The position numbers and the translations under genes were made by a program. A stretch of DNA of 64,000 nt from Slackia piriformis YIT 12062 (GTDB lineage Bacteria; Actinomycetota; Coriobacteriia; Coriobacteriales; Eggerthellaceae), in NCBI RefSeq assembly GCF_000296445.1, contig NZ_JH815198.1, forward strand, positions 126,501 through 190,500, read 5' to 3'. Position 1 is the stretch's first letter, and each line of letters opens with the position of its first letter. Of the stretch, positions 37,518-46,462 are shown piece by piece. The notes beneath the pieces are model-generated. The model saw nothing but the letters and a program-made list of their open reading frames with translations, made no database searches and had not been told where the DNA came from.

Positions 37518-38951
37518 CTATGCCCACTTCAAAAACGCGCGGTAGGCCTTGAGCGTCTCGTAGAGGTCGGCCTTGTCGACGACCTCCCACGGCGCGTGCA
37601 TGTTGAGCACGGCCACGCCGCAGTCAATCACGTTCATTCCGTATTTGGCGAGGATATAGGCGATGGTGCCGCCGCCTCCAACATCGACTTTACCCAGTTC
37701 AGCGGTCTGGAACGCAGCATCGCCCTTTTCCATGATGGCACGGATGCGTGCCATGTATTCGGCGTTGGCGTCGTTGGACCCGCTTTTGCCACGGCTGCCG
37801 GTGAACTTGTTGAACACCACGCCGCGACCGAGATACGCCGCGTTCTTCGTCTCGAACGCGCTTGCGTAGGACGGATCGAAGCCTGCAGAAACGTCGCTGG
37901 AAAGCATGCTTGAGTTTGCCAGGCAGCGGCGCAGCGGCAAATCGCTCGCCTGTCCCGCAAGATCCATGATTTCGGCGATGGTGTTCTCGAAGAACATGGA
38001 GGTCATGCCCGTGGCACCGACGCTGCCGATTTCCTCTTTGTCCACAAGAATGCACACGCCCGTTTTCTCCAGGTCGCTTGCTTCGAGCTGGGCGATCAGG
38101 CTGGGGTAGGCGCATACGCGGTCATCGTGGCCGTAGCCGATCACCATGGATTTGTCGAAGCCGCAGTCGCGGGCGGCGCCTGCAGGAACCACCTCAAGCT
38201 CGCTCGAGAGGAAGTCAGCCTCCGTCATATCGTATTTTTCAGCAAGGATGGACAGCAGCAGCGCCTTGACGGGTTCCTTTTCCGCCAGTTTATCCAGCTC
38301 GTCGGCTTGGGCACCGGCTGCCTTTTGATGCGCATCGGCGGCTTTTGCGGGGCGGCTCCCAACGAGGATGTCGAGATTTTCGCCTTCAACCACTTCGGAC
38401 GCCTTTTTTTGAAGCTGGTCTTGTGCCAGGTGCACCAGCAGGTCGGTGACGCAGAACACGGGGTCACCTTCGTCTTCGCCCATGTTCACCTCGACGACGC
38501 TGCCGTCTTTCTTGGCGATTACGCCATGGATGGCCAAGGGCAGCGTGACCCATTGGTATTTCTTGATGCCACCGTAATAATGCGTGTCAAGCAGCGCGAA
38601 TCCGCCCGCTTCATACAGCGGGTTCTGCTTGATGTCCAGGCGGGGGCTGTCAATGTGAGCGCCAAGGATGTTCAGGCCCTCTTCCATGGGGCGGCGGCCG
38701 ATTTGCGCCAGGATGACCGACTTGCCGAAGCATTCGGCGTACACTTTATCGCCCGCTTTGAGCACGGCGCCCGCTGCCCGCGCTTCGTCAATGGAGATAT
38801 AGCCTGCCGTGCGTGCCATGGACACGGCCGTGGCTGCGCATTCGCGCTCGGTCTTGTTTTTGGTGATGAACGTTTTGTAGTCGGCGGCGAAGGCCTCGAC
38901 TTTCGCGAGGTCGGCTTCGTCGTAAGAAAGCCACGCGTTTCTATGTTCCAT
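37518..38951 (-). CDS. M18-family aminopeptidase (aspartyl aminopeptidase-like)
   Basis: 477 residues from the ATG at 38949-38951 (MEHRNAWLSYDEADLAKVE), with AGAAG upstream; the open frame extends to 39065 without a site. GAHIDSPRLDIKQNPLYE, GFALLDTHYYGG, VDKEEIGSVGATGM and SSDVSAGFDP are the blocks that hold the two catalytic zinc ions and general-base Glu of M18 peptidases. These cytosolic enzymes remove N-terminal, mainly acidic or neutral, residues from peptides and form dodecamers. It fits amino-acid fermentation. Own terminator at 37413; divergent from guaB with 251 bases between. Confidence 0.93.
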   Translation of the reverse strand: MEHRNAWLSYDEADLAKVEAFAADYKTFITKNKTERECAATAVSMARTAGYISIDEARAAGAVLKAGDKVYAECFGKSVILAQIGRRPMEEGLNILGAHIDSPRLDIKQNPLYEAGGFALLDTHYYGGIKKYQWVTLPLAIHGVIAKKDGSVVEVNMGEDEGDPVFCVTDLLVHLAQDQLQKKASEVVEGENLDILVGSRPAKAADAHQKAAGAQADELDKLAEKEPVKALLLSILAEKYDMTEADFLSSELEVVPAGAARDCGFDKSMVIGYGHDDRVCAYPSLIAQLEASDLEKTGVCILVDKEEIGSVGATGMTSMFFENTIAEIMDLAGQASDLPLRRCLANSSMLSSDVSAGFDPSYASAFETKNAAYLGRGVVFNKFTGSRGKSGSNDANAEYMARIRAIMEKGDAAFQTAELGKVDVGGGGTIAYILAKYGMNVIDCGVAVLNMHAPWEVVDKADLYETLKAYRAFLKWA

Positions 38952-39129
38952 GATGCTTCTTTCTCTCGGCTCAATCCGGGCGCGTGTCCTTGCAGCGTGC
39001 GGTCGCGCTCGGACATGGTTGCTGATGCGGGCATGGTACCACGCGGGGGTGGAGGCATTGTGCAAGGTGCTTTTGGTGCAATTTTCGTGAAGCAGGGCAA
39101 CTGCTTGACGCTATTTTTGCCAAGAGGTC

Positions 39130-39158
39130 GTTTCAAATACGTTTCTGAAGCATATAAT
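39130..39158 (+). promoter_or_regulatory. Putative guaB promoter with consensus -10
   Basis: A perfect TATAAT at 39153-39158 lies 17 bases after GTTTCA (39130-39135), a weak -35. The guaB ATG is 45 bases downstream. Confidence 0.5.
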
Positions 39159-39202
39159 GTTCCGTTATAACGTTTCAGCCTCGAAGATGAAGGAGAAGCC
39201 AT

Positions 39203-40720
39203 ATGGCGTTCTATTATGAGGAGCCCTCGCGCACCTTTAACGAGTACCTGCTGGTTCCCGGTCACACGCCCGCCAGCTGCATTCCGACGAAGGTCAGCCT
39301 GAAAACGCCGTTGGTTCGTTACCGCAAAGGCGAGGAGGAATGCCCCCTTTCGCTGAACATCCCCATGGTTTCCGCCATTATGGCCGCCGTCTCCGACGAT
39401 CGCATGGCCGTGGCGCTTGCAACCGAGGGCGGTCTGTCCTTCATCTATGGCAACCAGACCATCGAAGACCAGGCTGCCATGGTCTCTCGCGTAAAGCAGC
39501 ACAAGGCGGGATTCGTCGTAAGCGACGCAACCCTTTCTCCGGATATGACGCTCGATCAGGTGCTCGAGCTCAAGGAGGCAACGGGCCACTCCACCATGCC
39601 CGTTACCGACGACGGCGAGCCCCACGGTAAGCTGCTCGGCGTGGTGACTGAGCGCGACTACCGTCTGTCCCGCATGTCTTTGGACGCCAAGGTCGTCGAT
39701 TTCATGACCCCGCGCGAAAAGCTCATCGTCGCTCCCGCGGAAACCTCTCTCAAGGAAGCAAACGACATCATCTGGGAGCACAAGCTCAACAGCCTTCCCC
39801 TTGTTGATGCCGAAGACCGTCTTGTCTATATGACCTTCCGCAAAGACTACGATTCCCACAAAGACAATCCGCTCGAGATGCTCGATGCCGAAAAGCGCTA
39901 CATCGTGGGTGCTGGCATCAACTCCCGCGACTACGCCGAGCGCGTTCCTGCCCTGGTCGAAGCCGGTGCGGACGTGCTGTGCATCGACTCCTCTGAAGGC
40001 TTCTCTGACTGGCAGAAGATGACCATCGAATGGGTGCGCGAGCACTACGGCAACGATGTGAAAATCGGCGCAGGCAACGTGGTGGACCGCGAGGGCTTCC
40101 GCTTCCTGGCAGAGGCCGGCGCAGACTTCGTCAAGGTGGGCATCGGCGGCGGTTCCATCTGCATCACGCGTGAGACCAAGGGCATCGGTCGCGGCCAGGC
40201 AACCGCTACCATCGAAGTTGCCAAGGCGCGCGACGAGTACTTCGAGGAGACCGGCATCTACGTGCCCATCTGCTCTGACGGCGGCATCGTTTACGACCAT
40301 CACATCTCTTTGGCGTTGGCCATGGGCTCCGACTTTGTCATGCTGGGCCGCTACTTCGCCCGCTTCGACGAGAGCCCCTCGAGCAAGGTCGTCGTCAACG
40401 GCACCTATATGAAGGAGTATTGGGGCGAGGGTTCTGCCCGTGCTCGCAATTGGGGCCGTTACGACCTGGGTGGCAAGAAGTCCCTTTCTTTCGAGGAGGG
40501 CGTCGACTCTTACGTTCCCTATGCAGGCAGCCTGAAGGACAATATTGCCGTTACGCTGCTTAAGATTCGCTCCACCATGTGCAACTGCGGTGCTCTTACC
40601 ATTCCCGAGTTCCGCGATAAGGCGAAGCTTACGGTTGTTTCTTCGACGTCCATCGTCGAAGGCGGTGCTCACGACGTCCTTCTGAAGGATAAGACTCCTT
40701 ACGTGAGCAAGGTGCGCTAA
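39203..40720 (+). CDS. guaB: Inosine 5'-monophosphate dehydrogenase
   Basis: 505 residues; AAGGAG lies 8 bases before ATG 39203. The TIM barrel is interrupted by two CBS domains (about 105-230: [35 protein letters not shown]). [18 protein letters not shown] around residue 319 carries the catalytic Cys that attacks IMP, followed by the phosphate loop ICSDGGI and YFARFDESP. The flap near 400 holds [19 protein letters not shown]. It oxidises IMP to XMP with NAD, the committed step to GMP. The next gene begins within 62 bases with no terminator between. Confidence 0.94.
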   Translation: MAFYYEEPSRTFNEYLLVPGHTPASCIPTKVSLKTPLVRYRKGEEECPLSLNIPMVSAIMAAVSDDRMAVALATEGGLSFIYGNQTIEDQAAMVSRVKQHKAGFVVSDATLSPDMTLDQVLELKEATGHSTMPVTDDGEPHGKLLGVVTERDYRLSRMSLDAKVVDFMTPREKLIVAPAETSLKEANDIIWEHKLNSLPLVDAEDRLVYMTFRKDYDSHKDNPLEMLDAEKRYIVGAGINSRDYAERVPALVEAGADVLCIDSSEGFSDWQKMTIEWVREHYGNDVKIGAGNVVDREGFRFLAEAGADFVKVGIGGGSICITRETKGIGRGQATATIEVAKARDEYFEETGIYVPICSDGGIVYDHHISLALAMGSDFVMLGRYFARFDESPSSKVVVNGTYMKEYWGEGSARARNWGRYDLGGKKSLSFEEGVDSYVPYAGSLKDNIAVTLLKIRSTMCNCGALTIPEFRDKAKLTVVSSTSIVEGGAHDVLLKDKTPYVSKVR

Positions 40721-40781
40721 GCGCCAACTCTGTCCACCGAGGAAAGTAGTTCTCATCAGGTACGTAAAGAACATATCCGCG

Positions 40782-41891
40782 TTGCTGCTGGCTGGCGTGC
40801 TGGCAGCAACGCCTTTCATACCCATGGCCCCTTCCGAGGCGTGGGCGGATGATGTTTCCGATGCTCAGGCTACGCTCGAGCAGGCGGAAGAGCGTCTGAC
40901 CCAGATCAGCCAGGAGCATGCGAAGCTGCAAGAGGAGGCCGAAGGCCTGCAGACTCAGATTGATGCTGCTATCGAAGGGGTTATGGACGCTCAGTCTGAG
41001 GTTCAAGAGGGCCGAGAGCATCTCGGCGAAATGCTCTCTTGCGAGTACAAGACGGGCGGCATCGGTTTGCTTACGGTCTTGTTCGAATCCGAGAACCTTA
41101 ACGAGCTCGTCAACAATCTCCATTATCTCGATGCCGTCCAGCAGGCGCAGGCAGATGAAATCGAGCTGCAGCGCCAGCGCCAGGAAGCGTTCAATACCGC
41201 CCTTGACGATTTGAACACCAAGAAAGACGAGCAGATGAAGAAAATCTCCGAGGCGGAGCAAAAAACCGCCGAGGCTGCTCAGGTTGTGTCCAACGCCGAA
41301 ACGAAGCTTGCCGATGCGAAAGACGCCGCTGCTGAAGCCAAGCGTCTTGCCGAGCTCAAGGCGCAAGCTGAAGCTTTGGCGAAGGAGCAGGAGGAAAAGC
41401 AAGCTGCTGTCGAAACGCCCGTCGACCCTGAGCCCGAGACGTCCACTCAATCTGAAAGTGCCGATAATGGCAGCACAGAATCGAACTCTGATAATGCCGG
41501 TTCGAATACGGGCAATTCGGGAGGGTCTTCTTCGGGCGGAAACACTGGCGGATCTTCCGATTCTCAGACCGGCTGGAAGACGGGCTCTGCTTCGGCGTAC
41601 GGCTCGGAAAGCGATGGCACGCTTGGTGCTGCGACGGCCACGGGCGCCATTGTGACCGAAAGCTCGATGGGTGTTGCCGTTCCTCTTTCGTGGCCGAATG
41701 CCCGTTCGTATTTGGGCAGGCAGGTCGAAATCAGCTATAGCGGCATGACCGTGATCGCTACGGTCAATGACCTTGGAGGTATGGGCGGCGGCTCGCGCTC
41801 TCTCGATTTGCAACCGGGCGTATGGCGTGCGTTTGGCGCAAGCTCATGCTTCGATTGGGGTGTGCGCACAGTGAGCTATCGCTTCCTGTAA
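40782..41891 (+). CDS. Secreted coiled-coil protein with C-terminal RlpA-like (DPBB/3D) domain
   Basis: 369 residues if it starts at TTG 40782, the only canonical start; the frame is open upstream and ATC at 40755 would give an RYVKNISALLLAGVLAATP signal peptide. The mature part begins after SEAWA. Residues about 20-190 are coiled coil with LTVLFESENLNELVNNLHYL, the segment shared with CwlO/PcsB-type proteins. A Ser/Asn/Gly linker leads to a double-psi beta-barrel (GVAVPLSWPNARSYLGRQVEI, then ATVNDLGGMGGGSRSLDL), as in RlpA/3D-domain lytic transglycosylases. It is probably a peptidoglycan enzyme or binder outside the membrane, architecturally a cousin of the NlpC/P60 genes at 9446 and 11098. 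Confidence 0.75.
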   Translation: MLLAGVLAATPFIPMAPSEAWADDVSDAQATLEQAEERLTQISQEHAKLQEEAEGLQTQIDAAIEGVMDAQSEVQEGREHLGEMLSCEYKTGGIGLLTVLFESENLNELVNNLHYLDAVQQAQADEIELQRQRQEAFNTALDDLNTKKDEQMKKISEAEQKTAEAAQVVSNAETKLADAKDAAAEAKRLAELKAQAEALAKEQEEKQAAVETPVDPEPETSTQSESADNGSTESNSDNAGSNTGNSGGSSSGGNTGGSSDSQTGWKTGSASAYGSESDGTLGAATATGAIVTESSMGVAVPLSWPNARSYLGRQVEISYSGMTVIATVNDLGGMGGGSRSLDLQPGVWRAFGASSCFDWGVRTVSYRFL

Positions 41892-42060
41892 GGCTGTTTT
41901 CTGCGGGGTCGTTTCTTATAGAGAGATCGCCTTTGAAGAATCGCTTCCTGCCGAGGCATTTCTTGCGGATCGCATCGCTTTCTGTAGAATCGCTCTCGCG
42001 GACGACGACGCTTTCTATGGAACCGTTTCTGATGGATGGCATCGCTTTCCGCAGAGCTGC
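41879..42060 (+). repeat. Degenerate ~16-bp tandem repeat downstream of the RlpA-like gene
   Basis: About eleven imperfect units of roughly 14-19 bases that look like TCGCTTTCTGTAGAA, for example at 41928, 41964 and 42043, run from the last codons of the gene to the terminator. Copies have drifted, so the array looks old. Confidence 0.5.
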
Positions 42061-42079
42061 CGTATAGACATTGAGTTCG

Positions 42080-42112
42080 AAAAGCGCTCGGGGTTTCCCG
42101 AGCGCTTTTGCT
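42080..42112. terminator. Symmetrical Rho-independent terminator
   Basis: AAAAGCGCTCGGG pairs perfectly with CCCGAGCGCTTTT around a 4-base loop; the A and T tracts allow termination on both strands. Confidence 0.9.
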
Positions 42113-42159
42113 TGCTGGCTACAGCTCGGCGCGTGCGTAGCTGCGCCGAGAAAGCCGCC

Positions 42160-42252
42160 TGTTTTGCGGGTTGAGCCGATTGCCCTGTGGCTCGTGACTA
42201 TTGCGGTCGGCACCGTCATGCACGTGTTTTGCGGGTTGAGTCGATTGCCCTG
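42160..42252 (+). repeat. Two direct copies of a 28-bp repeat
   Basis: TGTTTTGCGGGTTGAG followed by YCGATTGCCCTG occurs at 42160-42187 and 42225-42252 with a single mismatch, 65 bases apart. A third partial copy (TGTTTTGCG-TTGATG) starts at 42286. Confidence 0.8.
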
Positions 42253-42258
42253 CGATTT

Positions 42259-42565
42259 GTGGTCAAAAAGCCCTACTTGGGGGACTGTTTTGCGTTGATG
42301 CCTTCATCGATGGTCAATTTGTGCGACTTAGGGGAAGTGGGGCACTTGGGATGCGTGGATTGCCTATAAAGCCGGTCATTTGACCTGGGGTTTTGCTAGG
42401 AAGAAAAAACGTGGTTTTACGCGGGAGGGAATCGAATCAATTTCCAGCAGCGAGCGGTATGTAATAGCCGACGAGCGGCACTCTCCGTTCCCCTAACTCA
42501 CTATTTTTGACCACGAACCGCAGCCGGCACCTCCAGCTTTCCCCCAATGTGCCCTCTTTGACCAC
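42259..42565. repeat. Four copies of a ~27-bp repeat, two per strand
   Basis: Plus-strand copies: 42259-42284 (GTGGTCAAAAAG then CCCTACTTGGGGGA) and 42310-42336 (ATGGTCAATTTG then TGCGACTTAGGGGAA). Minus-strand copies: 42488-42514 (GTGGTCAAAAAT then AGTGAGTTAGGGGAA) and 42538-42565 (GTGGTCAAAGAG then GGCACATTGGGGGAAA). The common pattern is RTGGTCAAA, about nine variable bases, then TTRGGGGA. The pairs face each other. No gene is visible in the gap 41892-42841. Confidence 0.7.
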
Positions 42566-42647
42566 CCGAAGAGCTCGCGATTTGCCGGGAAGCCTTCCAA
42601 TCGCGGAAGCTCGGATTCAAAGCCGTGGGCAACGGTCGCTTCTCGAA

Positions 42648-42718
42648 AGGGCTTGCTGAGGGGGGGCTGAAGGGGCTTGCTGAAGGGGCTTGCTGAAAAA
42701 AAGGGGGGGCTGAAGGGC
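42648..42718 (+). repeat. G-rich slippage-prone tandem repeat
   Basis: Repeated GGGGCTTGCTGAA and GGGGGGGCTGAA units with runs of seven G and seven A. It ends about 120 bases before leuS. Confidence 0.75.
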
Positions 42719-42841
42719 CGCGACGAGAGTAGGGGATTTTTTCTTATGATTCCCTCATTCTTGCATGCCGCCGTATAATAGGACGAATTCGTGTTTCAAA
42801 GGCCGCGAGGCCGTACACTGAGCGATCATCAGGAGCTGCAG

Positions 42842-45391
42842 ATGAAAGAATACAACCCTCATGAAATAGAGCCGCGATGGCAGGCGGTATGGGAGGAGAG
42901 CGGCCAGAACGTCATGGCCGAGGATTCTTCCAAGCCTAAGAAATATGTGCTCGAAATGTTCCCGTATCCTTCGGGCGATCCTCATATGGGTCATGCGCGC
43001 AACTATTCCATTGGTGACGTTATCGCCCGCTATTCCAAGATGTGCGGTTATGACGTGCTTCATCCTATGGGTTGGGACGCTTTCGGTCTTCCTGCGGAAA
43101 ACGCGGCAATCAAGCATAATGGTCATCCCGCCACGTGGACGTACGGCAATATCGAAACCCAGCGCAACGTGTTCAAGCGCATGGGCTTTTCCTACGACTG
43201 GGATCGTACGGTGCGCACGTGCGATAAGGAATACTATCGTTGGGGCCAGTGGATTTTCCTCAAGATGTGGGAGAAAGGTCTGGTTGAGCGTCGCAGCAAT
43301 CCGGTGAACTGGTGCGAATCCTGCCATACCGTGCTTGCGAACGAGCAGGTTACCGACGGCGTATGCTGGCGTTGCGGCGATGCCGTTGAACGCCGCGAGC
43401 TTGAGCAGTGGTATTTCAAGATTACCGACTACGCTCAGGAGCTTCTTGATGACCTGGACAAGCTTGATGGCTGGCCGGAGCGCGTCAAGCAGATGCAGGC
43501 AAATTGGATTGGTCGCTCCGAAGGCGCTGAGGTCGATTTCACCCTGTGCGATGCTGAAGGCAATCCTATGGAGGGCCATGACATCACCGTTTTCACCACA
43601 CGCCCCGATACGTTGTTCGGCTGCTCCTTCTTCCTGCTTGCTCCCGAGTATGACGGCCTGATTGAGCTGGTTGAGGGCACCGAGTACGAAGCCGCCGTAC
43701 GTGAGGTCATGGAGGGCGCCGAGAAGGTGACTGCGGTCGAGCGCGCCCAAGGAGAGCTCGAAAAGCACGGTGCGTTCACGGGTCGTTATGTGGTAAATCC
43801 CATCAATGGCAAGAAGGTTCCCGTATGGGTTGCCGACTATGTCGTGGCCGATTACGGAACCGGCGCGGTTATGGCTGTTCCGTGCGGTGATCAGCGCGAC
43901 TTCGAATTCGCCCGCAAATATGATCTTCCCGTTCCTCCCATCATTCTTCCGAAAGAGGACGAGCTGTACGAGCAGCTTAAAGACCAGCAGGATATGGTGG
44001 TCGAAAACGTCGATTGGGAGCAGTCCTTCGAGGCAACGGGCTATTTGGTGCAGTCCGGCAAATACACCGGCATGGAGGGCGGAAAGCATTCTCCTGCCGT
44101 GGACGCAATCATCGCCGACCTTGAGGCGCAGGGTAAGGGCAAGCTTTCCGTGCAGTTCCGTCTGCGCGATTGGTTGATCAGTCGTCAGCGTTACTGGGGC
44201 AATCCGATTCCTGCGATCTATTGCGACGAGTGCGGCATTGTCCCTGTTCCCGAAGAGGATTTGCCGGTCGAGCTGCCGCTTGACCTTGATATCACCAAGG
44301 GCGAGCAGCTGGCTGATCATGCTGAATTCGTCGAATGCACGTGTCCGAAGTGCGGCCGTCCCGCTCGTCGCGAGACCGACACCATGGATACGTTCACCTG
44401 CTCGAGCTGGTACTATCTGCGCTATTGCGATCCTCATAACGAAGAGCTGCCGTTCGCTCCTGAAAAAGCGAACCGCTACATGCCGGTCGATCAGTATATC
44501 GGCGGTATCGAGCACGCTATTCTGCACCTGCTGTACTCGCGTTTCTTCACCAAGGTCCTGCGCGATGCCGGCATGGTCGATTTCGATGAGCCGTTCACCA
44601 ACCTGTTGTGTCAGGGCATGGTGAAAGACGAGCATGGCGAAACCATGTCCAAGTCGAAGGGTAACGTTGTTTCTCCGGTAGATATGATGGACGAATACGG
44701 CGCGGACGCCGTCCGTACCTACATTTTGTTTATGGCTCCTCCCGATAAGGACCTCGATTGGAACGAGGCTGGTCTTGGCGGTATCTACCGCTTCCTGAAT
44801 CGCGTGTGGCGTATTGCGTATGACCTGATGGGTGAAGCGGGAGACGATACGTATTACCAGGAAGGCGCCGCAACGCCCGAGCAGGCCGCAGAGGCTGCGA
44901 AGATTTTGCTGCGTGAGCGCCATCGCGTTGTGGGCAAGGTGACCGACGATTTCGATCGCAACAACTTCAACACCGCCATCGCCGCAATCATGGAGTTGGT
45001 CAATGCCGCAGGCGATTACCTGCGTAAAGCAGCCCCTGATCAGCGTGATGCTGCGCTTGGCCGCGAGGTAGCCGAGACCATCGTCAAGCTGCTCGCTCCG
45101 ATGTCTGCTCATCTTTCCGAAGAGCTGTGGCATACGCTCCTCGGTCACGAGACCAGCGTTCATAGCGAGGCGTGGCCGACGTTCGATCCCGAGATGGCGA
45201 AGGCCGACGAAGTGGAGCTTGCCGTTCAGGTCAATGGCAAGGTGAAGTCCCGCATCACGGTTGCCGCCGATGCGGATGAGGCTGCAATCCTCGAGGTTGC
45301 TCTGAGCGCCGTTTCCAACGCGCTCGAAGGCAAGAACGTGGTAAAGAAGATCGTCATTCCCGGTCGCTTGGTAAATATCGTCGCCAAATAG
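42842..45391 (+). CDS. leuS: Leucyl-tRNA synthetase
   Basis: 849 residues from ATG 42842 ([20 protein letters not shown]), with AGGAG 7 bases upstream. [15 protein letters not shown] contains the HIGH-type motif; a zinc-type CxxC module ([17 protein letters not shown]) follows. The CP1 editing domain includes [10 protein letters not shown] and [25 protein letters not shown] appears as [10 protein letters not shown] near 603. The C-terminal anticodon domain ends VNIVAK. Length is normal for bacterial LeuRS. It charges and proofreads tRNA-Leu. I found no T-box leader upstream. Terminator immediately after. Confidence 0.97.
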   Translation: MKEYNPHEIEPRWQAVWEESGQNVMAEDSSKPKKYVLEMFPYPSGDPHMGHARNYSIGDVIARYSKMCGYDVLHPMGWDAFGLPAENAAIKHNGHPATWTYGNIETQRNVFKRMGFSYDWDRTVRTCDKEYYRWGQWIFLKMWEKGLVERRSNPVNWCESCHTVLANEQVTDGVCWRCGDAVERRELEQWYFKITDYAQELLDDLDKLDGWPERVKQMQANWIGRSEGAEVDFTLCDAEGNPMEGHDITVFTTRPDTLFGCSFFLLAPEYDGLIELVEGTEYEAAVREVMEGAEKVTAVERAQGELEKHGAFTGRYVVNPINGKKVPVWVADYVVADYGTGAVMAVPCGDQRDFEFARKYDLPVPPIILPKEDELYEQLKDQQDMVVENVDWEQSFEATGYLVQSGKYTGMEGGKHSPAVDAIIADLEAQGKGKLSVQFRLRDWLISRQRYWGNPIPAIYCDECGIVPVPEEDLPVELPLDLDITKGEQLADHAEFVECTCPKCGRPARRETDTMDTFTCSSWYYLRYCDPHNEELPFAPEKANRYMPVDQYIGGIEHAILHLLYSRFFTKVLRDAGMVDFDEPFTNLLCQGMVKDEHGETMSKSKGNVVSPVDMMDEYGADAVRTYILFMAPPDKDLDWNEAGLGGIYRFLNRVWRIAYDLMGEAGDDTYYQEGAATPEQAAEAAKILLRERHRVVGKVTDDFDRNNFNTAIAAIMELVNAAGDYLRKAAPDQRDAALGREVAETIVKLLAPMSAHLSEELWHTLLGHETSVHSEAWPTFDPEMAKADEVELAVQVNGKVKSRITVAADADEAAILEVALSAVSNALEGKNVVKKIVIPGRLVNIVAK

Positions 45392-45402
45392 GGCCTCTTG
45401 AG

Positions 45403-45434
45403 AATCCCTCCGATACGTCGGGGGGATTTTTTTG
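45403..45434 (+). terminator. Rho-independent terminator after leuS
   Basis: AATCCCTCCGA pairs with TCGGGGGGATT (with G-T pairs) around TACG, followed by TTTTT. Confidence 0.88.
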
Positions 45435-45702
45435 GCGATGGATGCCGTTTACGGCGGCGCTTTTGTGTTGCATTCTTGCAGCTCGCTTCCTTTTCCCGTG
45501 AATGTTTCCCACGATGCGAAAAGGGTGTGCTACCGATGGAGTAGGATTCTGCCTGCAACGCAAAAGTCGAAGAATGCCGAATGGGTGCATTCGCGATTCT
45601 TGCCTCGATGCCGAAGATGCAATCTGCTAAGCCAGACAAAACGGATTGTCCGATGTTTGGGGCGTTCATGCTGAAGACGGCGTGGTTGCAACGTGGCGGT
45701 TT
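45435..45702. other. Gene-free stretch before the SanA-like gene
   Basis: The gap from 45392 to 45702 holds the leuS terminator and then about 270 bases without a supported gene, repeat or RNA. The promoter of the next gene is not obvious. Confidence 0.5.
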
Positions 45703-46359
45703 ATGGGAAGGGGCATCTTGATCCGCGGATTTCTCAAAGGCATAGGAGCCTGCGTGCTTGCGTGCGTGCTTGTTGTCGCAGGCGTGAACGCTTGGGTTAT
45801 TCTGTCTTCCAAAGGAAGCATGGAATCGCTCGACGAAGCCGTATACACCTCGAGCGATCCGTGCGACTGCATCATCGTGTTAGGGGCAAGCGTTTATGCG
45901 GACGGAACGCTTTCTCCCATTCTTCAAAGCCGGGTCGATGCTGCTATCCAGCTTTACAAGCGCGGTGTCGCTCCCGTCATCGTGATGTCGGGAGACGGTC
46001 GCGAGGCGAACTATAACGAACCTTCCGCCATGAAGGAATACGCGGTTTCCTGCGGCGTTTCTGCGGATGATGTTTTTTGCGATCCCGGTGGATACAACAC
46101 CTACGACACCATGTGGCGCGTATCGAGGGTGTTCGGGGCGGAAAGCTGCCTCGTGGTCACCCAGGAGTATCATCTCTATCGCGCGGTTTTCGATGCCCAG
46201 GGCGTCGGGATGGACGCTCGCGGTATCGTGAGCGACGAAGGAACGTATACCGATCAGCTTTGGTACGATATCCGCGAGATTGCAGGGCGGACGCACGATT
46301 TCTGGAATATCGCCATTGGCGCCGTCCCGGACAATCCAGGCGCGGCTATCAGCTTGTAA
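45703..46359 (+). CDS. SanA/YdcF-type DUF218 membrane protein
   Basis: 218 residues from ATG 45703; TTG 45718, with GGAAGGGG 6 bases upstream, is a serious alternative start. One N-terminal anchor (ILIRGFLKGIGACVLACVLVVAGVNAW) is followed by the DUF218 domain: DCIIVLGASVYADGTLSPIL, VIVMSGDG, EPSAMKEYAVSCGV and VVTQEYHLYRAVF. SanA of E. coli limits vancomycin entry at high temperature; the biochemical role of the family is unsettled, though envelope-polysaccharide functions are proposed. The domain faces outward. It lies 103 bases before the polyferredoxin. Confidence 0.85.
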   Translation: MGRGILIRGFLKGIGACVLACVLVVAGVNAWVILSSKGSMESLDEAVYTSSDPCDCIIVLGASVYADGTLSPILQSRVDAAIQLYKRGVAPVIVMSGDGREANYNEPSAMKEYAVSCGVSADDVFCDPGGYNTYDTMWRVSRVFGAESCLVVTQEYHLYRAVFDAQGVGMDARGIVSDEGTYTDQLWYDIREIAGRTHDFWNIAIGAVPDNPGAAISL

Positions 46360-46462
46360 TGTGCGGATTGCCGTGGGGTAATCGGCTTCAGGCGGACGCA
46401 TCGTTCGTCTTCGTCTTCGCGAACGCTATACTGATCGATGTTCGCGTCGATAAGGAGAGTTC

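Noticed and set aside
38952-39202. Purine riboswitch before guaB
   Set aside because: No conserved purine-aptamer core or terminator-antiterminator pair could be seen; only a promoter-like TATAAT.
42120-42730. CRISPR array
   Set aside because: Repeats are degenerate, few, on both strands and unevenly spaced, and no cas gene is nearby.
42720-42841. T-box leader before leuS (also looked for at cysS and lysS)
   Set aside because: No T-box core (AGGGUGGNACCGCG-like) or specifier stem was found.
42755-45163. Open frame of 802 codons on the minus strand across leuS
   Set aside because: It is the antisense shadow of leuS: the plus strand carries every LeuRS motif, and the minus translation has no family features.
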